From: CAZUCE01 sp964619265
GTDB taxonomy: Bacteria > Planctomycetota > UBA1135 > GCA-002686595
Assembly: GCA_964619265.1 (NCBI GenBank)
Contig: CAZUCE010000053.1
Coordinates: 1-25,503 of the forward strand
Reading direction: 5' to 3'
DNA: 25,503 bases
The notes under the pieces are model-generated. The model did not search any database. It saw only the letters and a program-made list of their open reading frames with translations, and was not told where the DNA came from. Position numbers and translations under genes: made by a program. Positions 16,008 to 24,615 of the stretch are shown here, piece by piece; position 1 is the stretch's first letter; each line of letters opens with the position of its first letter.

Positions 16008-16787
16008 ATGCTCTCGACGATTCTCGAGACCAGCCGGGAGATCGGCTACCAAATCGAGCTCCTGGCGCGTGCGGCACGCTACCTGCCGCGCGCCCTCCGG
16101 CGCCGCCGCCAAATCAGCGACCAGCTGTTCGGCGCGGCCGTCGCGGTGCTTCATGTGGTGCTGCTGGTCGGGCTGTTCTCCGGGATGATCCTGGCCCTGC
16201 AAACCGGCATCGAGCTGATGCGCTTCGGACAGCAGGACCAAATCGGCTACATCGTTGCGCTGTCGATCGCGCGCGAAATGGGCCCGTTCATCACCGGTAT
16301 CGTCCTGGCGGCTACCGTTGGTAGCGCGCTAGCCGCGGAACTCGGCACGATGTCTGTTTCCGACGAGTTGGCGGCGCTCGAGATCCTCTCGATCGACCGT
16401 GACGACTTCCTGGTCATGCCGCGCATCCTCAGCCTGGCCCTGGCTGGCCCGCTGCTCACGATCGTCTGTGACGCGGTTGGCATCGTCGGCGGAGGCCTCG
16501 TGGCCCAGGCCCAACTCAGCGTCGAACCACGGCTTTACTACGACTCGGCGTTCGACGCCCTGCAAACCTCTGAGAGGTTCTTCAGCCTGCCTAAGGACGT
16601 ATACGTGGGGCTGTTCAAGTCGTTCGCCTTTGGAACGATCATCGCCACGATCTCGTGCGCAGTCGGCGTGAAGACCCGCGGCGGTGCGATCGGCGTCGGC
16701 CAAAGCACGCGGCGCGCGGTACGCGACTCGATCATTGCGATCATCATCGCAAACTACTTTCTGACGTGGATCTTCTACCAGGCGTGA
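16008..16787 (+). CDS. mlaE: MlaE-type lipid ABC transporter permease
   Basis: The 259-residue integral membrane protein has the usual MlaE length. Family motifs include SIAREMGPFITGIVLAATVGSALAAELGTM (about 86-115), the coupling region around VSDELAALEILSIDRDDFLVMPRIL, and SFAFGTIIATISCAVGVKTRGGAIGVGQSTRRAV near the C terminus. In the Mla system MlaE forms the inner-membrane permease, working with the MlaF ATPase and MlaD ring to move phospholipids between inner and outer membrane. The leader is C-rich (gcaccccc before the ATG) and has no Shine-Dalgarno site. Its TGA overlaps the GTG of mlaF. Confidence 0.95.
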   Translation: MLSTILETSREIGYQIELLARAARYLPRALRRRRQISDQLFGAAVAVLHVVLLVGLFSGMILALQTGIELMRFGQQDQIGYIVALSIAREMGPFITGIVLAATVGSALAAELGTMSVSDELAALEILSIDRDDFLVMPRILSLALAGPLLTIVCDAVGIVGGGLVAQAQLSVEPRLYYDSAFDALQTSERFFSLPKDVYVGLFKSFAFGTIIATISCAVGVKTRGGAIGVGQSTRRAVRDSIIAIIIANYFLTWIFYQA

Positions 16788-17593
16788 ATTCGCAACCCTC
16801 GAACGAGCCGCACGCACCGTCGGCCACCGACCTCGACACAGGATCTGGCTCGGATTCAAGCGCACTGGTGTGCATCGAGAACCTCACCAAGTCGTTTGGA
16901 ACAAAGGTCGTTTTGAACGAGCTCGACCTTGAGATTTCGCGCGGCGAGGCCTCTGTCTTGATGGGTCCCTCGGGAACCGGAAAGTCGGTGCTGTTGCGAC
17001 ACATCGTTGGGTTGATGAAACCGACCTCGGGTCGCGTGATCGTGGACGGCAACGACATGAACCAGATCAGCAATCGCGAACTGGCCGACCTGCGCCGCCG
17101 TATGGGCTACCTGTTCCAGGACGGCGCCCTGATCGGGTGGCTGAGCGTCGGCGAGAACATCGCGCTGCCCCTGCGCGAAAACACCAAGACCCCCGAAGAC
17201 GAAATCCGCGACCGAGTTCAAGAGAAGCTCGAATTGGTCAGCCTGCCGGACACCTACAACCGCATGCCCGCCGAACTTTCCGGGGGCATGCGCAAGCGCG
17301 TGGGCCTGGCTCGCGCCCTGATTACCGACCCCGACATCATTTTGTACGACGAGCCGAACGCCGGCCTCGACCCGGAGATCTCCGGGTCGATCAACAGGCT
17401 GATCCGCGAGATCCAAGATCGCTTGTCCGTCACCTCGATCGTCATCACCCACCTGGTGAGCTGCGTCCGCACGGTCGCCGACCGGGTCATCCTCCTCGAA
17501 GCCGGCAAGGTCGTTCACGACGCGCCGCCCGAGGAATTCCTGGCCACCGATCATCCCCGCGTGCGCCGTTTCCTCGGCGAGTACGAAGACTAG
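16784..17593 (+). CDS. mlaF: MlaF-type lipid ABC transporter ATPase
   Basis: The protein has 269 residues starting at the GTG that overlaps the mlaE stop (GTGA). In-frame sequence further upstream only covers mlaE in another frame. A roughly 25-residue Ser/Asp-rich start precedes the ATPase domain. Motifs are Walker A GPSGTGKS (61-68), Q-loop LFQDGALIGWLSVGENIALPL (Gln112), signature LSGGMRKRVGLARAL (165-179), Walker B IILYDEPNAGLDP (185-197) and H-loop ITH (His223). YLFQDGAL and SVGENI-A-PL are typical of the MlaF branch. It powers the MlaE permease from the cytoplasmic side. No mlaB (STAS) or mlaC gene is seen nearby. Confidence 0.96.
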   Translation: MNSQPSNEPHAPSATDLDTGSGSDSSALVCIENLTKSFGTKVVLNELDLEISRGEASVLMGPSGTGKSVLLRHIVGLMKPTSGRVIVDGNDMNQISNRELADLRRRMGYLFQDGALIGWLSVGENIALPLRENTKTPEDEIRDRVQEKLELVSLPDTYNRMPAELSGGMRKRVGLARALITDPDIILYDEPNAGLDPEISGSINRLIREIQDRLSVTSIVITHLVSCVRTVADRVILLEAGKVVHDAPPEEFLATDHPRVRRFLGEYED

Positions 17594-17631
17594 CGCCCTG
17601 CGCTCCGAAGCGCGTCTCGCGCTCCCATCCC

Positions 17632-18807
17632 ATGCGTCATTTGTTGCTCGGCCTGTTCCTGTTGGTTTCGCTTAGCCTGCTTGGCTACTACACCCTGTTC
17701 ATGAGCGGCTCGGACTTTTTCGGCAAGACGAAAGCGATGACGCTCGTCACGCGCGAGGCCGACGGCCTGCGCGCCGGGGATTCGGTGCAGCTAGCTGGCA
17801 TGCGCGTCGGCCGCGTCGAGAAGCTGAGTCTCGATCCGCGTGCACCGATCGACCAGCGCATCAGCGTGCGGCTGATTCTCGAGGAAGACGTCCAGTTGTT
17901 CGAGGACTACACCATTCGCATCGCCGATGCGACGGTGCTCGGTGGCCACGTGGTCCGTATCGAGCCTGGCAACCCCGAGACGGGCGACGCCATTTGGAGC
18001 GCGGAAGAGCCCCTGCCCGCTGCGGTTCAGCCGGATGTCTTTGAGACGCTCTCTTCGATTGGCGAGTCCTTCAGCGCCGATTCCCTGAACGGAGCGCTCG
18101 AGGGGGTCTCCCAGCTGATCCGCGATCTCAACGAAGGCGGAGCAACCGAAAACCTCAACACGACTCTCGAGAACTTCGCGGTCGCCTCGGAAGACTTGGC
18201 GCAGGTCACCGACGGTCTCTCAGCGGGGCGAGGCACGATCGGCGCCCTGCTTAGCGACAACTCGTTCTTCGACACCTGGCGCTCGGCCGGAACGAACCTG
18301 GACGAGACCTTGACGACCGTGCGCTCCGGCGAAGGCGTCCTGTCTGCGCTGCTCACCGATACCGAACTTCGCAGCCGAGTATCCGGCGTCGTCAATCGCG
18401 CGGACGAAGCACTCACCGGCCTCTCCGACCTGACTGCTCCGCCTGCCGAAGGAGAGACATCGATCGCGAACGTGTTGCTGCGCGACCCCGAAGCCGGTGA
18501 GCAGGTCAAACGGATCGTCGCCAACCTCGATCGCCTCTCGACCCAGTTTGGCGAAGGCGAAGGGACCTTGGGCAAGCTGCTCTCCGACGACGACATCTAC
18601 GAGCTGGCCCGCGGAATTTTCGAGGACCTGAAGTCCACGTCGGCGATGCTGGCCTCGGGCAAAGGCACCCTAGGCAAGCTCATCCAGGACGAGAGCGTCT
18701 ACCTATCCCTCGACAAGGCCCTGCGCACTCTGACACGCAGCCTCGAGGACTACCGCGAAGCCGCGCCGGTCTCCGTGTTTACGCAATCCCTGTTTGCGGT
18801 GCTCTAA
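17632..18807 (+). CDS. mlaD: MlaD-type MCE-domain protein
   Basis: The 391-residue protein starts at the ATG at 17632, with one membrane helix at residues 3-23. The MCE domain covers about 36-114 (VTREADGLRAGDSVQLAGMRVGRVEKL, VLGGHVVRIEPGNP). A long helical tail follows, carrying four clear copies of G-x-G-T-[LI]-G-x-L-[LI]-x-D near residues 200, 233, 307 and 343, a pattern common in long MCE proteins. MlaD-type proteins form hexameric rings on the outer face of the inner membrane and carry lipid through the centre. The tail is longer than in E. coli MlaD (about 180 residues) and might form a needle or tube toward the outer membrane. It lies 38 bases after mlaF and ends the transporter operon. 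Confidence 0.93.
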   Translation: MRHLLLGLFLLVSLSLLGYYTLFMSGSDFFGKTKAMTLVTREADGLRAGDSVQLAGMRVGRVEKLSLDPRAPIDQRISVRLILEEDVQLFEDYTIRIADATVLGGHVVRIEPGNPETGDAIWSAEEPLPAAVQPDVFETLSSIGESFSADSLNGALEGVSQLIRDLNEGGATENLNTTLENFAVASEDLAQVTDGLSAGRGTIGALLSDNSFFDTWRSAGTNLDETLTTVRSGEGVLSALLTDTELRSRVSGVVNRADEALTGLSDLTAPPAEGETSIANVLLRDPEAGEQVKRIVANLDRLSTQFGEGEGTLGKLLSDDDIYELARGIFEDLKSTSAMLASGKGTLGKLIQDESVYLSLDKALRTLTRSLEDYREAAPVSVFTQSLFAVL

Positions 18808-19618
18808 CGGCACGCCCCAGAGCTTCCCGAGCCGGCTCCCCCCCCGAATGCGGCAGAGCTCGAGTCCATCGGCGCGGCTTGCCAAGCGCCCCTAGTGATC
18901 CGCCTCCGGGGCGGCTCTTGCGGCGCGAGCGGCTAGCGGCCGCAGGCCCTGCGGCCCCCCCAACGCAGGCGAGAGACCGTTCGCCTTTGCCCGAGGCGCA
19001 AGCGGCTGTTCCCACACAGGACCGGCTCGCTGCCCGAGCCGTTGGCTCGGGACGATCCGGCCGAACGGTCAGGTCGCGATCGGCTCGGTGACCCTTGCCT
19101 TTGGGGCCACCACCGACGTCAACGACGTCGCCACCGTCCGGCCTGCCGCGCCACCGTCCGATGGACTGGCCGGGGTGTCCCTGCTGCTGGCAGCGGTCCA
19201 GCCTGCCATCCGGCGGCCCCTTCGCCGGTGCTGCCCGGCTCCCGATTGGGCTTGAGCCGGTGATCGGAGGCTGACCCGAGCGACTCTGATCTCGTGTGGA
19301 AATCGGCCGAGGGCCCCGATCACCGGCGAACCCGAGTGCCATGGGGTTTGTTCGATTCGAGCCAGGCCACGCCGGCTCCCAATTTCTAGGATCCAGCTGC
19401 ACACCCAAGCAGGCCGCCCGCACGGCCCTAGGGGGTCCCCAGGGCGCTTTGAGGGAGGGCGAGCCCGAGGATGCATGGGGTTTCCCCGGACCGGAGCCAC
19501 CGCCGCTGGGATAAATTCAAGGGATCCCGGCAACCTTTTCCCGAGGCCGTCACGCTGCTCTTTGGCGACGGACCTTAGTTCTCGATTCGCCGCTTTTTTC
19601 TCCCACCTGCTTGACTCA
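18808..19618. other. Large intergenic region with hairpins, no supported gene
   Basis: Frames are open on both strands, but none looks like protein. They are Arg/Pro/Gly-rich, which is what GC-rich non-coding DNA gives. Clear hairpins lie at 18938-18956 (ggccgcag / ctgcggcc, 8 bp) and 19033-19051 (cccgagcc / ggctcggg, 8 bp). Both are plausible transcript ends for the mla operon, but neither has a T tract. A 12-base direct repeat (cgccaccgtccg) lies at 19129-19140 and 19149-19160. The last bases before the FG-GAP gene are pyrimidine-rich (cgcttttttctcccacc). Confidence 0.5.
19256..19327. repeat. 12-bp perfect inverted repeat with 48-base spacer
   Basis: gccggtgatcgg at 19256-19267 is the exact reverse complement of ccgatcaccggc at 19316-19327. 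The spacer contains a small cgag / ctcg stem and a gggcc tract. It could be the base of a structured RNA or a pair of protein binding sites. No nearby gene encodes an obvious partner. Confidence 0.6.
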
Positions 19619-21493
19619 ATGCGAAATCCCCTTGCGTCCCCCGGAAGCCCGCCCTGCCAGGTCCTCAGGCTCCCGGCCCCTTCTATCGCAGCCTTGCTCC
19701 TTGCAACCGCCCCCCTGGCTCTTGCCCAGACTCAATCAACGGGTGTTGCTAATGCTGGCGTCCATCAAGTCGTGGCCACCGAGGGCTACGACCTGGACTG
19801 GCCGAGCAGCCTAGGCTCGGGAGCTTTCACGGCCGGATGCGTCGTCAAGACGCTCGACGGTGCGCACCCCGACGCTTTCATCGTCCGCGGCGGCACCCTG
19901 GTTCAACTGGCTGAAGCCGGTCAGTTCGACAGCTTTCAATCCATCGCCACTCAAGTGGCTGACGTGACCCGTGTTCCCGGCGCCGGTCAAATGGGAGGCA
20001 CCGACGGAGTCGCCTTTGTCGGCCTGAGCGGCATCTATTTTGGATCGGTGTCTCCCTCCGACGCTCTCCTGGACCTCGTGCCCATCGCCCCTGGCAACCT
20101 GGCCGGCGTCCAAGTCCGTTCCGCGGACGTCGACGGGGACGGCAAAAGTGAGATCGTCGTCCTGCGGTCGGACGCTAGCACCTTCGAGTTCTATGGAGAA
20201 GCTGCGGGAAGCTGGAGCTTGGTGGGATCGCTTTCGCTCCCCGGCCTCACGATTGGCGACTTCGACCTAGCGCGCATCGACGGGAAGCCTGGGCACGATC
20301 TGGTGCTCGGCGTCTCAGACGGTTCCGAAGCTTACGGCCTGGCCTGGCCCGGACCGGTTGCCACGAAGCTCCTCTCGCGGAATGCCCCTGGATTCACCGA
20401 GAACCACGTCGAAACTCTCGAAAACCACATGGGACCAGGCCAGGACGGTTTCGTTTGGGCCACCCGAATTCCCGCGCTGGGTCGTTGGGCCGTCCTAGCG
20501 GCCTCGGCCGCGGGCCAGCAGCAAGCGATGATTCTTCAAACCGGGGATGAGATCGTTGGGATGGCCGCCGGCCATCTGAACTCCCAGATGGACAGCGACG
20601 AGGACCTGGTGCTCTCGTTGGAAGACGCGAGCCGTGTCTACGGGTTCCTCAACCTGAGCAACCAGCTCTCGCAATCCGCCTTCTCCCTGGATGCGAATTC
20701 CTTCAGCACCGATACCGGAGTGGCCGGATTCAACGGAGAAGCTCCCCCCATTGTGGGAGACCTGGACGGTTCCGGGCTTGCCGATCTATTGATCGGAAAC
20801 GCGGCCCTGGAGTCGGTGGTCATCCACTACGACATCGACACCGTTAGCTACGATCCGGCCAATTCGATTGCCAGCGGTGGCATATCTTGGGAAATGGTTG
20901 CGGAACAGATCCAGGTCAACTGGCAGTTGTCCGGAACGCACCCCAATAACAACTTTCCGGACTTTGCCGTGCTCTCCGCCGAGGTGGAGGCGACCCAGGG
21001 GCTGGGAAATGTCAACGCAGCGCTCTGGGGCAAGCCAAGCGGAACCAACTTTTTCCTCGCGGATGCGATCGCCTCGTGCGTGCCGGTTCAGGCCGAACTG
21101 CTGACCGGCGCAAACTACCTGATCCACGAACCGATCGACACTTCAAGCCTCGGGTTCCAGCTCAATGGCGTCCAAAACCTGTACGTCCTCGAACTCCAGC
21201 CGCCGGCTGCAACAAACGGCGTTCTTCCTCAGCCCCTTCGGATGGGACTGGGAGTGCGGCTTGACTCTGCCGGACACCCCGGACAGTCCGGAATCCTCGG
21301 CAGCTCGAGCCTGAGGGTTAGCCAGGGCCTCGGCATCGACGACCTTGGCCAGGTCAAATACACCAGCTCGGGTATCAACGGAGCAGACATCATCGTCGAA
21401 ATCGTGCCGGTTCGACGGTTGAAGACGCCCCCCGGGATCCCGCCGCGCAAGCCGGCCACCGACTGCCCCGACGTTCCAGCCGACCCCGATTGA
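19619..21493 (+). CDS. Secreted FG-GAP/VCBS repeat protein
   Basis: The protein has 624 residues from the ATG at 19619, chosen because the next residues form a signal peptide (hydrophobic SIAALLLATAPLALA, cleavage likely after ALA near residue 36). Four FG-GAP-like repeats are visible: SADVDGDGKSEIVVL (168-182), GDFDLARIDGKPGHDLVLG (213-231), GHLNSQMDSDEDLVLS (318-333) and GDLDGSGLADLLIG (380-393). The D-x-D-x-D-G type loops usually bind calcium in integrin-like beta propellers. Residues after about 400 form another beta-rich domain with no family I recognise. There is no membrane anchor, so it should be exported to the periplasm or outside. It converges on the CHAT gene, with 45 bases and a hairpin between them. 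Confidence 0.83.
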   Translation: MRNPLASPGSPPCQVLRLPAPSIAALLLATAPLALAQTQSTGVANAGVHQVVATEGYDLDWPSSLGSGAFTAGCVVKTLDGAHPDAFIVRGGTLVQLAEAGQFDSFQSIATQVADVTRVPGAGQMGGTDGVAFVGLSGIYFGSVSPSDALLDLVPIAPGNLAGVQVRSADVDGDGKSEIVVLRSDASTFEFYGEAAGSWSLVGSLSLPGLTIGDFDLARIDGKPGHDLVLGVSDGSEAYGLAWPGPVATKLLSRNAPGFTENHVETLENHMGPGQDGFVWATRIPALGRWAVLAASAAGQQQAMILQTGDEIVGMAAGHLNSQMDSDEDLVLSLEDASRVYGFLNLSNQLSQSAFSLDANSFSTDTGVAGFNGEAPPIVGDLDGSGLADLLIGNAALESVVIHYDIDTVSYDPANSIASGGISWEMVAEQIQVNWQLSGTHPNNNFPDFAVLSAEVEATQGLGNVNAALWGKPSGTNFFLADAIASCVPVQAELLTGANYLIHEPIDTSSLGFQLNGVQNLYVLELQPPAATNGVLPQPLRMGLGVRLDSAGHPGQSGILGSSSLRVSQGLGIDDLGQVKYTSSGINGADIIVEIVPVRRLKTPPGIPPRKPATDCPDVPADPD

Positions 21494-21505
21494 GCGAAGT
21501 TCCCC

Positions 21506-21523
21506 GGCGGAGAGCGCTCCGCC
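21506..21523. terminator. Hairpin between the convergent FG-GAP and CHAT genes
   Basis: A perfect 7-bp stem ggcggag / ctccgcc with loop agcg lies between two convergent stops (21493 and 21539). There is no T tract, so I call it a likely but weak shared terminator. Confidence 0.5.
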
Positions 21524-21538
21524 AGGAAGCCAGCCGAT

Positions 21539-23974
21539 TCATCGCCCCGTTTGGTTGCGAGAGACCGGCGGACCAGGCCTGAATTGAGTCCAAGGGACTC
21601 CGTGCACGCTGAGGAGCGTGGCCCAATAGGCCGCGCTCCCCGGCTCATTTTTGGAGAGCTCTCGCTTTGCGCTTGCCAGGGCACTCCCGCAGTCAGCGCC
21701 GTCGGCCATGGCTTTGAGCCATGCATGGTGAAGCAACAGGGCCCGGCGTGCCTCCAGGTCCCGCGAGCTGGCCAAGACGGACTCGGAACCGGCTGCCAGG
21801 AGCGCCGAAGGAAGCCGGGCATGTCCGCCATCACCGGTTCGCGCAAAGCCCAAGGCCCCGCCGCAGGCCAAAAGTGCGCAAATCCGCGGCGCCTTCAATC
21901 GTCTCAGGTCCTCCCACCAGGCGAACTCAAGCGGGTCGTCCTCCGAACCGGCGAGAGCCAATCCAGCCGGGACGAACCGGGAAGGATCGGAGACCCCGTG
22001 AGCCAAGACACTCCAAAGATCCGCGGCTGTGTTCTCGAACCTGTCGAGCCGGGCGGAAGCGCCTTCGAGGAACAGGCTGTCGATGGCCGTCGACTCTGTA
22101 CGGAGGGCCCGCTCGACCCCCGGCGTGAATGGGATGCTCTCGAGCCGGCCCGACGGTCCCTTGCCGCTCAGGTTCGTAGCACAGAGAATCACCTGCAGGA
22201 TCTTTGCACCGGAGGACTCGTCCGAAGGTGACTCCACCCGAGCGCTCGTCCAGTAGGACAGAACCAGCGAAGAGGTGTAGGCAAACGACTTTTGGAGTCC
22301 GAGAGGACTCCGGGGTCCCTTGCGATCCGGATTGTCCGCCGGTGTCAAGGAACATGGCAAGGCCTCCAAATCTAGATCGTAAAGCCAGTCTTTCCCCCCC
22401 ACGATCAGGTGAGACCAGGACGAGATCTTCTCGCATAGCTCGGCAGGCAGGAACACGTTCGAGAGTTGGTCAGCCAACTCTTCCGACCTCTCCGGTTGGG
22501 TCGCCTCGTCGTTCTCGGAGCCGAGGGCTTCTCCCAGTTCAACGATCGAGTCGAGATACGGCCAAAGCGCGGGCAACCGGTACCAGCGAGGCCCTTGCGC
22601 GTCGATCGCGCAGACCAGAGTCTCGGTCGCACCGGTGACCCACTCAAGAGCCCCTGCGTCGTGCTCAGCCAACCAGGCGGAAAGCTCGTCCACCGGTACG
22701 GGGCTGAGGCCCGCCTCGCGCTCGGCAGTTCCCAAGCAACGCGCCTCGCAGAGCCGATCGAACGCCGCGCGCGGCCCGTGGGTCCGCAAATTCAAATCCA
22801 AACTCCGCACCAGCATCTCGCGCCGAGACACCCCAGCGAAGTACCCGATGCCTCCGGGAATCAGGGGGGACGCCTCCCCCATTTTCTGCAAGGGCTGCCA
22901 AAAATCGATCTGACTGGCAGATCCCACGGTGAGCTCCGACTTAGCTTGGGTCGCCAGTGAATACTCCGCTTCGGCGAATCCAAGCAGGACGGTTACGACC
23001 GGGTCTTCGGACTCGAGTTCCGCCTTGGCTTCCCGGGTCAGCTCGAGCCATACCTCAGCCTGGTCTTCACGCCCTACGTCCAATGCGGCCCGGCAAGCTC
23101 GCCAGAGGATCCGCACGCGTTCCGCCGGGGTGCGGTTCTTGGCTCGCACGTAGTGGAGGATCTTCTGTACCAGCTGCTTTGCCCGCTCAGCGTCCCCGCT
23201 TGGGCCATGCAACTTCCGGTAATCCTCTTCGACCGCCGCTAGAATGGCCTGACCCTCCAGTTGAGCGCGTTCCGTGGAGCCGCTGGGGACGTTGCTAGCT
23301 AGCAGTTCATCTGGTCCTTGAACCTCGCCAAATCGACCGGCCAGAAGATGCAGTTGATTCGAGGTGAGGACATAGCCTGCATCGAGCGGGTCAGCACCGA
23401 TCGCCCGCCTCGCGCGCAGCAGCTCGCGGGAAGCCAGCTCGAGGCGCCCGAGGTCGAGCTCAACGCGGGCTGAGCACTGATGGACAATCGCGCGCTGGGA
23501 GCTGTAATCCTCCGGATCCAATTCGAGGGCTTCGAAGCGCTCAATCGCACGAAACAGCTCCCGCCGAAGTTCAAAGGCCCTCCCCAGATCTCCACTGCGG
23601 CGTACGAATTCGACCAGCCGCTCCCTGACTGCGATCTCGTAGAAAAGCTCCGCCCCCTCGTACTCCGGTCCGCCGCTTGGAACGGCCAAGGCGGCTTCGA
23701 ACTCGGGAATAAACCTCAAGCTAGGCGAATCCGCAGCCAGTCCATGGGCATCGGAGAGCGCGTACGTACGAGCCCAAGGATCGCTCTGCTCGTCCCCCTG
23801 AACCGACTGGGTCTGGGACGCTGCCGACCCGGCCAGCCCGCTGGCCCGCGCGCCTAGTGCGAGGAGGACAAGGAGCCCGGAGGCAACAACAGGCCGCCGG
23901 TTTTCCAGGGCCCGGAGACTCCTTCGATCCGTTGGTTCACGCGGATCCAAAGGGCTTTTTCGGTGGTCGGCCAT
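21539..23974 (-). CDS. Membrane-anchored CHAT-domain protease
   Basis: The 811-residue protein has an Arg-rich start and then one hydrophobic segment (about 28-48, VVASGLLVLLALGA). It is either a signal anchor with an outside C terminus or a signal peptide. Residues about 105-480 are helical and TPR-like. The C-terminal CHAT domain (about 520-795) has both catalytic residues of this caspase-like family: His659 in LWSVLAHGVSDP and Cys704 in ICALLACGGALG. It also has the usual LPSALLAAGSESVLASSRDLEARRALLLHHAWLKAM and ALASAKREL segments. CHAT proteins are peptidases, for example separase relatives and the type III-E CRISPR-associated TPR-CHAT. The start overlaps the upstream anti-sigma-like gene by 121 bases. 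I found no later ATG, GTG or TTG that keeps the membrane segment. It is the third gene of the sigma operon, and its substrate is unknown. Confidence 0.85.
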   Translation of the reverse strand: MADHRKSPLDPREPTDRRSLRALENRRPVVASGLLVLLALGARASGLAGSAASQTQSVQGDEQSDPWARTYALSDAHGLAADSPSLRFIPEFEAALAVPSGGPEYEGAELFYEIAVRERLVEFVRRSGDLGRAFELRRELFRAIERFEALELDPEDYSSQRAIVHQCSARVELDLGRLELASRELLRARRAIGADPLDAGYVLTSNQLHLLAGRFGEVQGPDELLASNVPSGSTERAQLEGQAILAAVEEDYRKLHGPSGDAERAKQLVQKILHYVRAKNRTPAERVRILWRACRAALDVGREDQAEVWLELTREAKAELESEDPVVTVLLGFAEAEYSLATQAKSELTVGSASQIDFWQPLQKMGEASPLIPGGIGYFAGVSRREMLVRSLDLNLRTHGPRAAFDRLCEARCLGTAEREAGLSPVPVDELSAWLAEHDAGALEWVTGATETLVCAIDAQGPRWYRLPALWPYLDSIVELGEALGSENDEATQPERSEELADQLSNVFLPAELCEKISSWSHLIVGGKDWLYDLDLEALPCSLTPADNPDRKGPRSPLGLQKSFAYTSSLVLSYWTSARVESPSDESSGAKILQVILCATNLSGKGPSGRLESIPFTPGVERALRTESTAIDSLFLEGASARLDRFENTAADLWSVLAHGVSDPSRFVPAGLALAGSEDDPLEFAWWEDLRRLKAPRICALLACGGALGFARTGDGGHARLPSALLAAGSESVLASSRDLEARRALLLHHAWLKAMADGADCGSALASAKRELSKNEPGSAAYWATLLSVHGVPWTQFRPGPPVSRNQTGR

Positions 23975-24615
23975 GCTCGCGAGGACAGATCCAACTCGTT
24001 GTGGAACAGGTCGTTCACGCGGTAGAGCCCCGGCCCCTGGTCGAGGGCTTCGGGATCGATCGTGGGGTCCACTTCGTAGACGACCAGATCGAACCAGCCT
24101 AGCTCCGGATCCTGGTCCCAGCGAAGGATAGAGCCCTCCGGCCCGGACTCGAGCCTGACCTCAAAATCCGACTCGGCCAAGATTCGGCCGCGGAGGGCCT
24201 CCAGGTCCAAGGGATCCTGCGCCCTCCGATCCTGCCCGAGCAGGAACCAGGCCACGAGGACCGCCGCTGCCAGGGCCAGAACGGATCCGAGACGCCGGCT
24301 CAGGGCAAACGGGGAAGGTAGGGGACTCGCGCCGAGCAGTTCCGGCGGGGGGCTCAAGTCGAGATTGAGTCCCGACCCCTCCGGATCCTCGGACGCAACA
24401 GCGAGCAGGCGACGCTCCTCGCCAGCTACCCGGTCAAAGAAACCGCCGAGCCGCTGTACCTGCGCCCACTTCTCGGCCAGGACGGGATCCGAATCGAGCT
24501 GGCGGGCAACCTCCGGATCCTCCGGATCGAGCTCACCCGACAAGAGGCGATCCCAAAGGTCAGGTTGGCCCGATCCTCCCCCCGGAGGCGACTCGGATTC
24601 TCGGTTGGCGCTCAT
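23854..24615 (-). CDS. Single-pass membrane protein, anti-sigma-like
   Basis: The 253-residue protein starts at an ATG overlapping the sigma factor stop (ATGA). The N-terminal cytoplasmic part (1-107) includes LWDRLLSGELDPEDPEVARQLDSDPVLAEKWAQVQRL, which resembles the start of anti-sigma domains (L-L-x-GEL-x-x-E) but has no His/Cys zinc motif. One membrane helix lies at about 108-127 (SVLALAAAVLVAWFLLG). A roughly 125-residue exported domain follows, rich in beta strands and Trp (WFDLVVYEVDP, KALWIRVNQRI). Position directly after an ECF sigma gene plus this architecture strongly suggests an anti-sigma factor that holds the sigma factor at the membrane. I recognise no specific family, so function is inferred from context. 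Confidence 0.7.
   Translation of the reverse strand: MSANRESESPPGGGSGQPDLWDRLLSGELDPEDPEVARQLDSDPVLAEKWAQVQRLGGFFDRVAGEERRLLAVASEDPEGSGLNLDLSPPPELLGASPLPSPFALSRRLGSVLALAAAVLVAWFLLGQDRRAQDPLDLEALRGRILAESDFEVRLESGPEGSILRWDQDPELGWFDLVVYEVDPTIDPEALDQGPGLYRVNDLFHNELDLSSRAWPTTEKALWIRVNQRIEGVSGPWKTGGLLLPPGSLSSSH

Noticed and set aside
19345..19380. tRNA-like T-loop (gttcgattcgag)
   Set aside because: The flanking bases do not pair as a T-stem, and no acceptor, D or anticodon arms can be built.
18779..19423. Minus-strand open frame of 214 codons in the gap after mlaD
   Set aside because: Its translation is Arg/Gly/Pro-rich with no domain or signal, and it overlaps hairpins and the end of mlaD.
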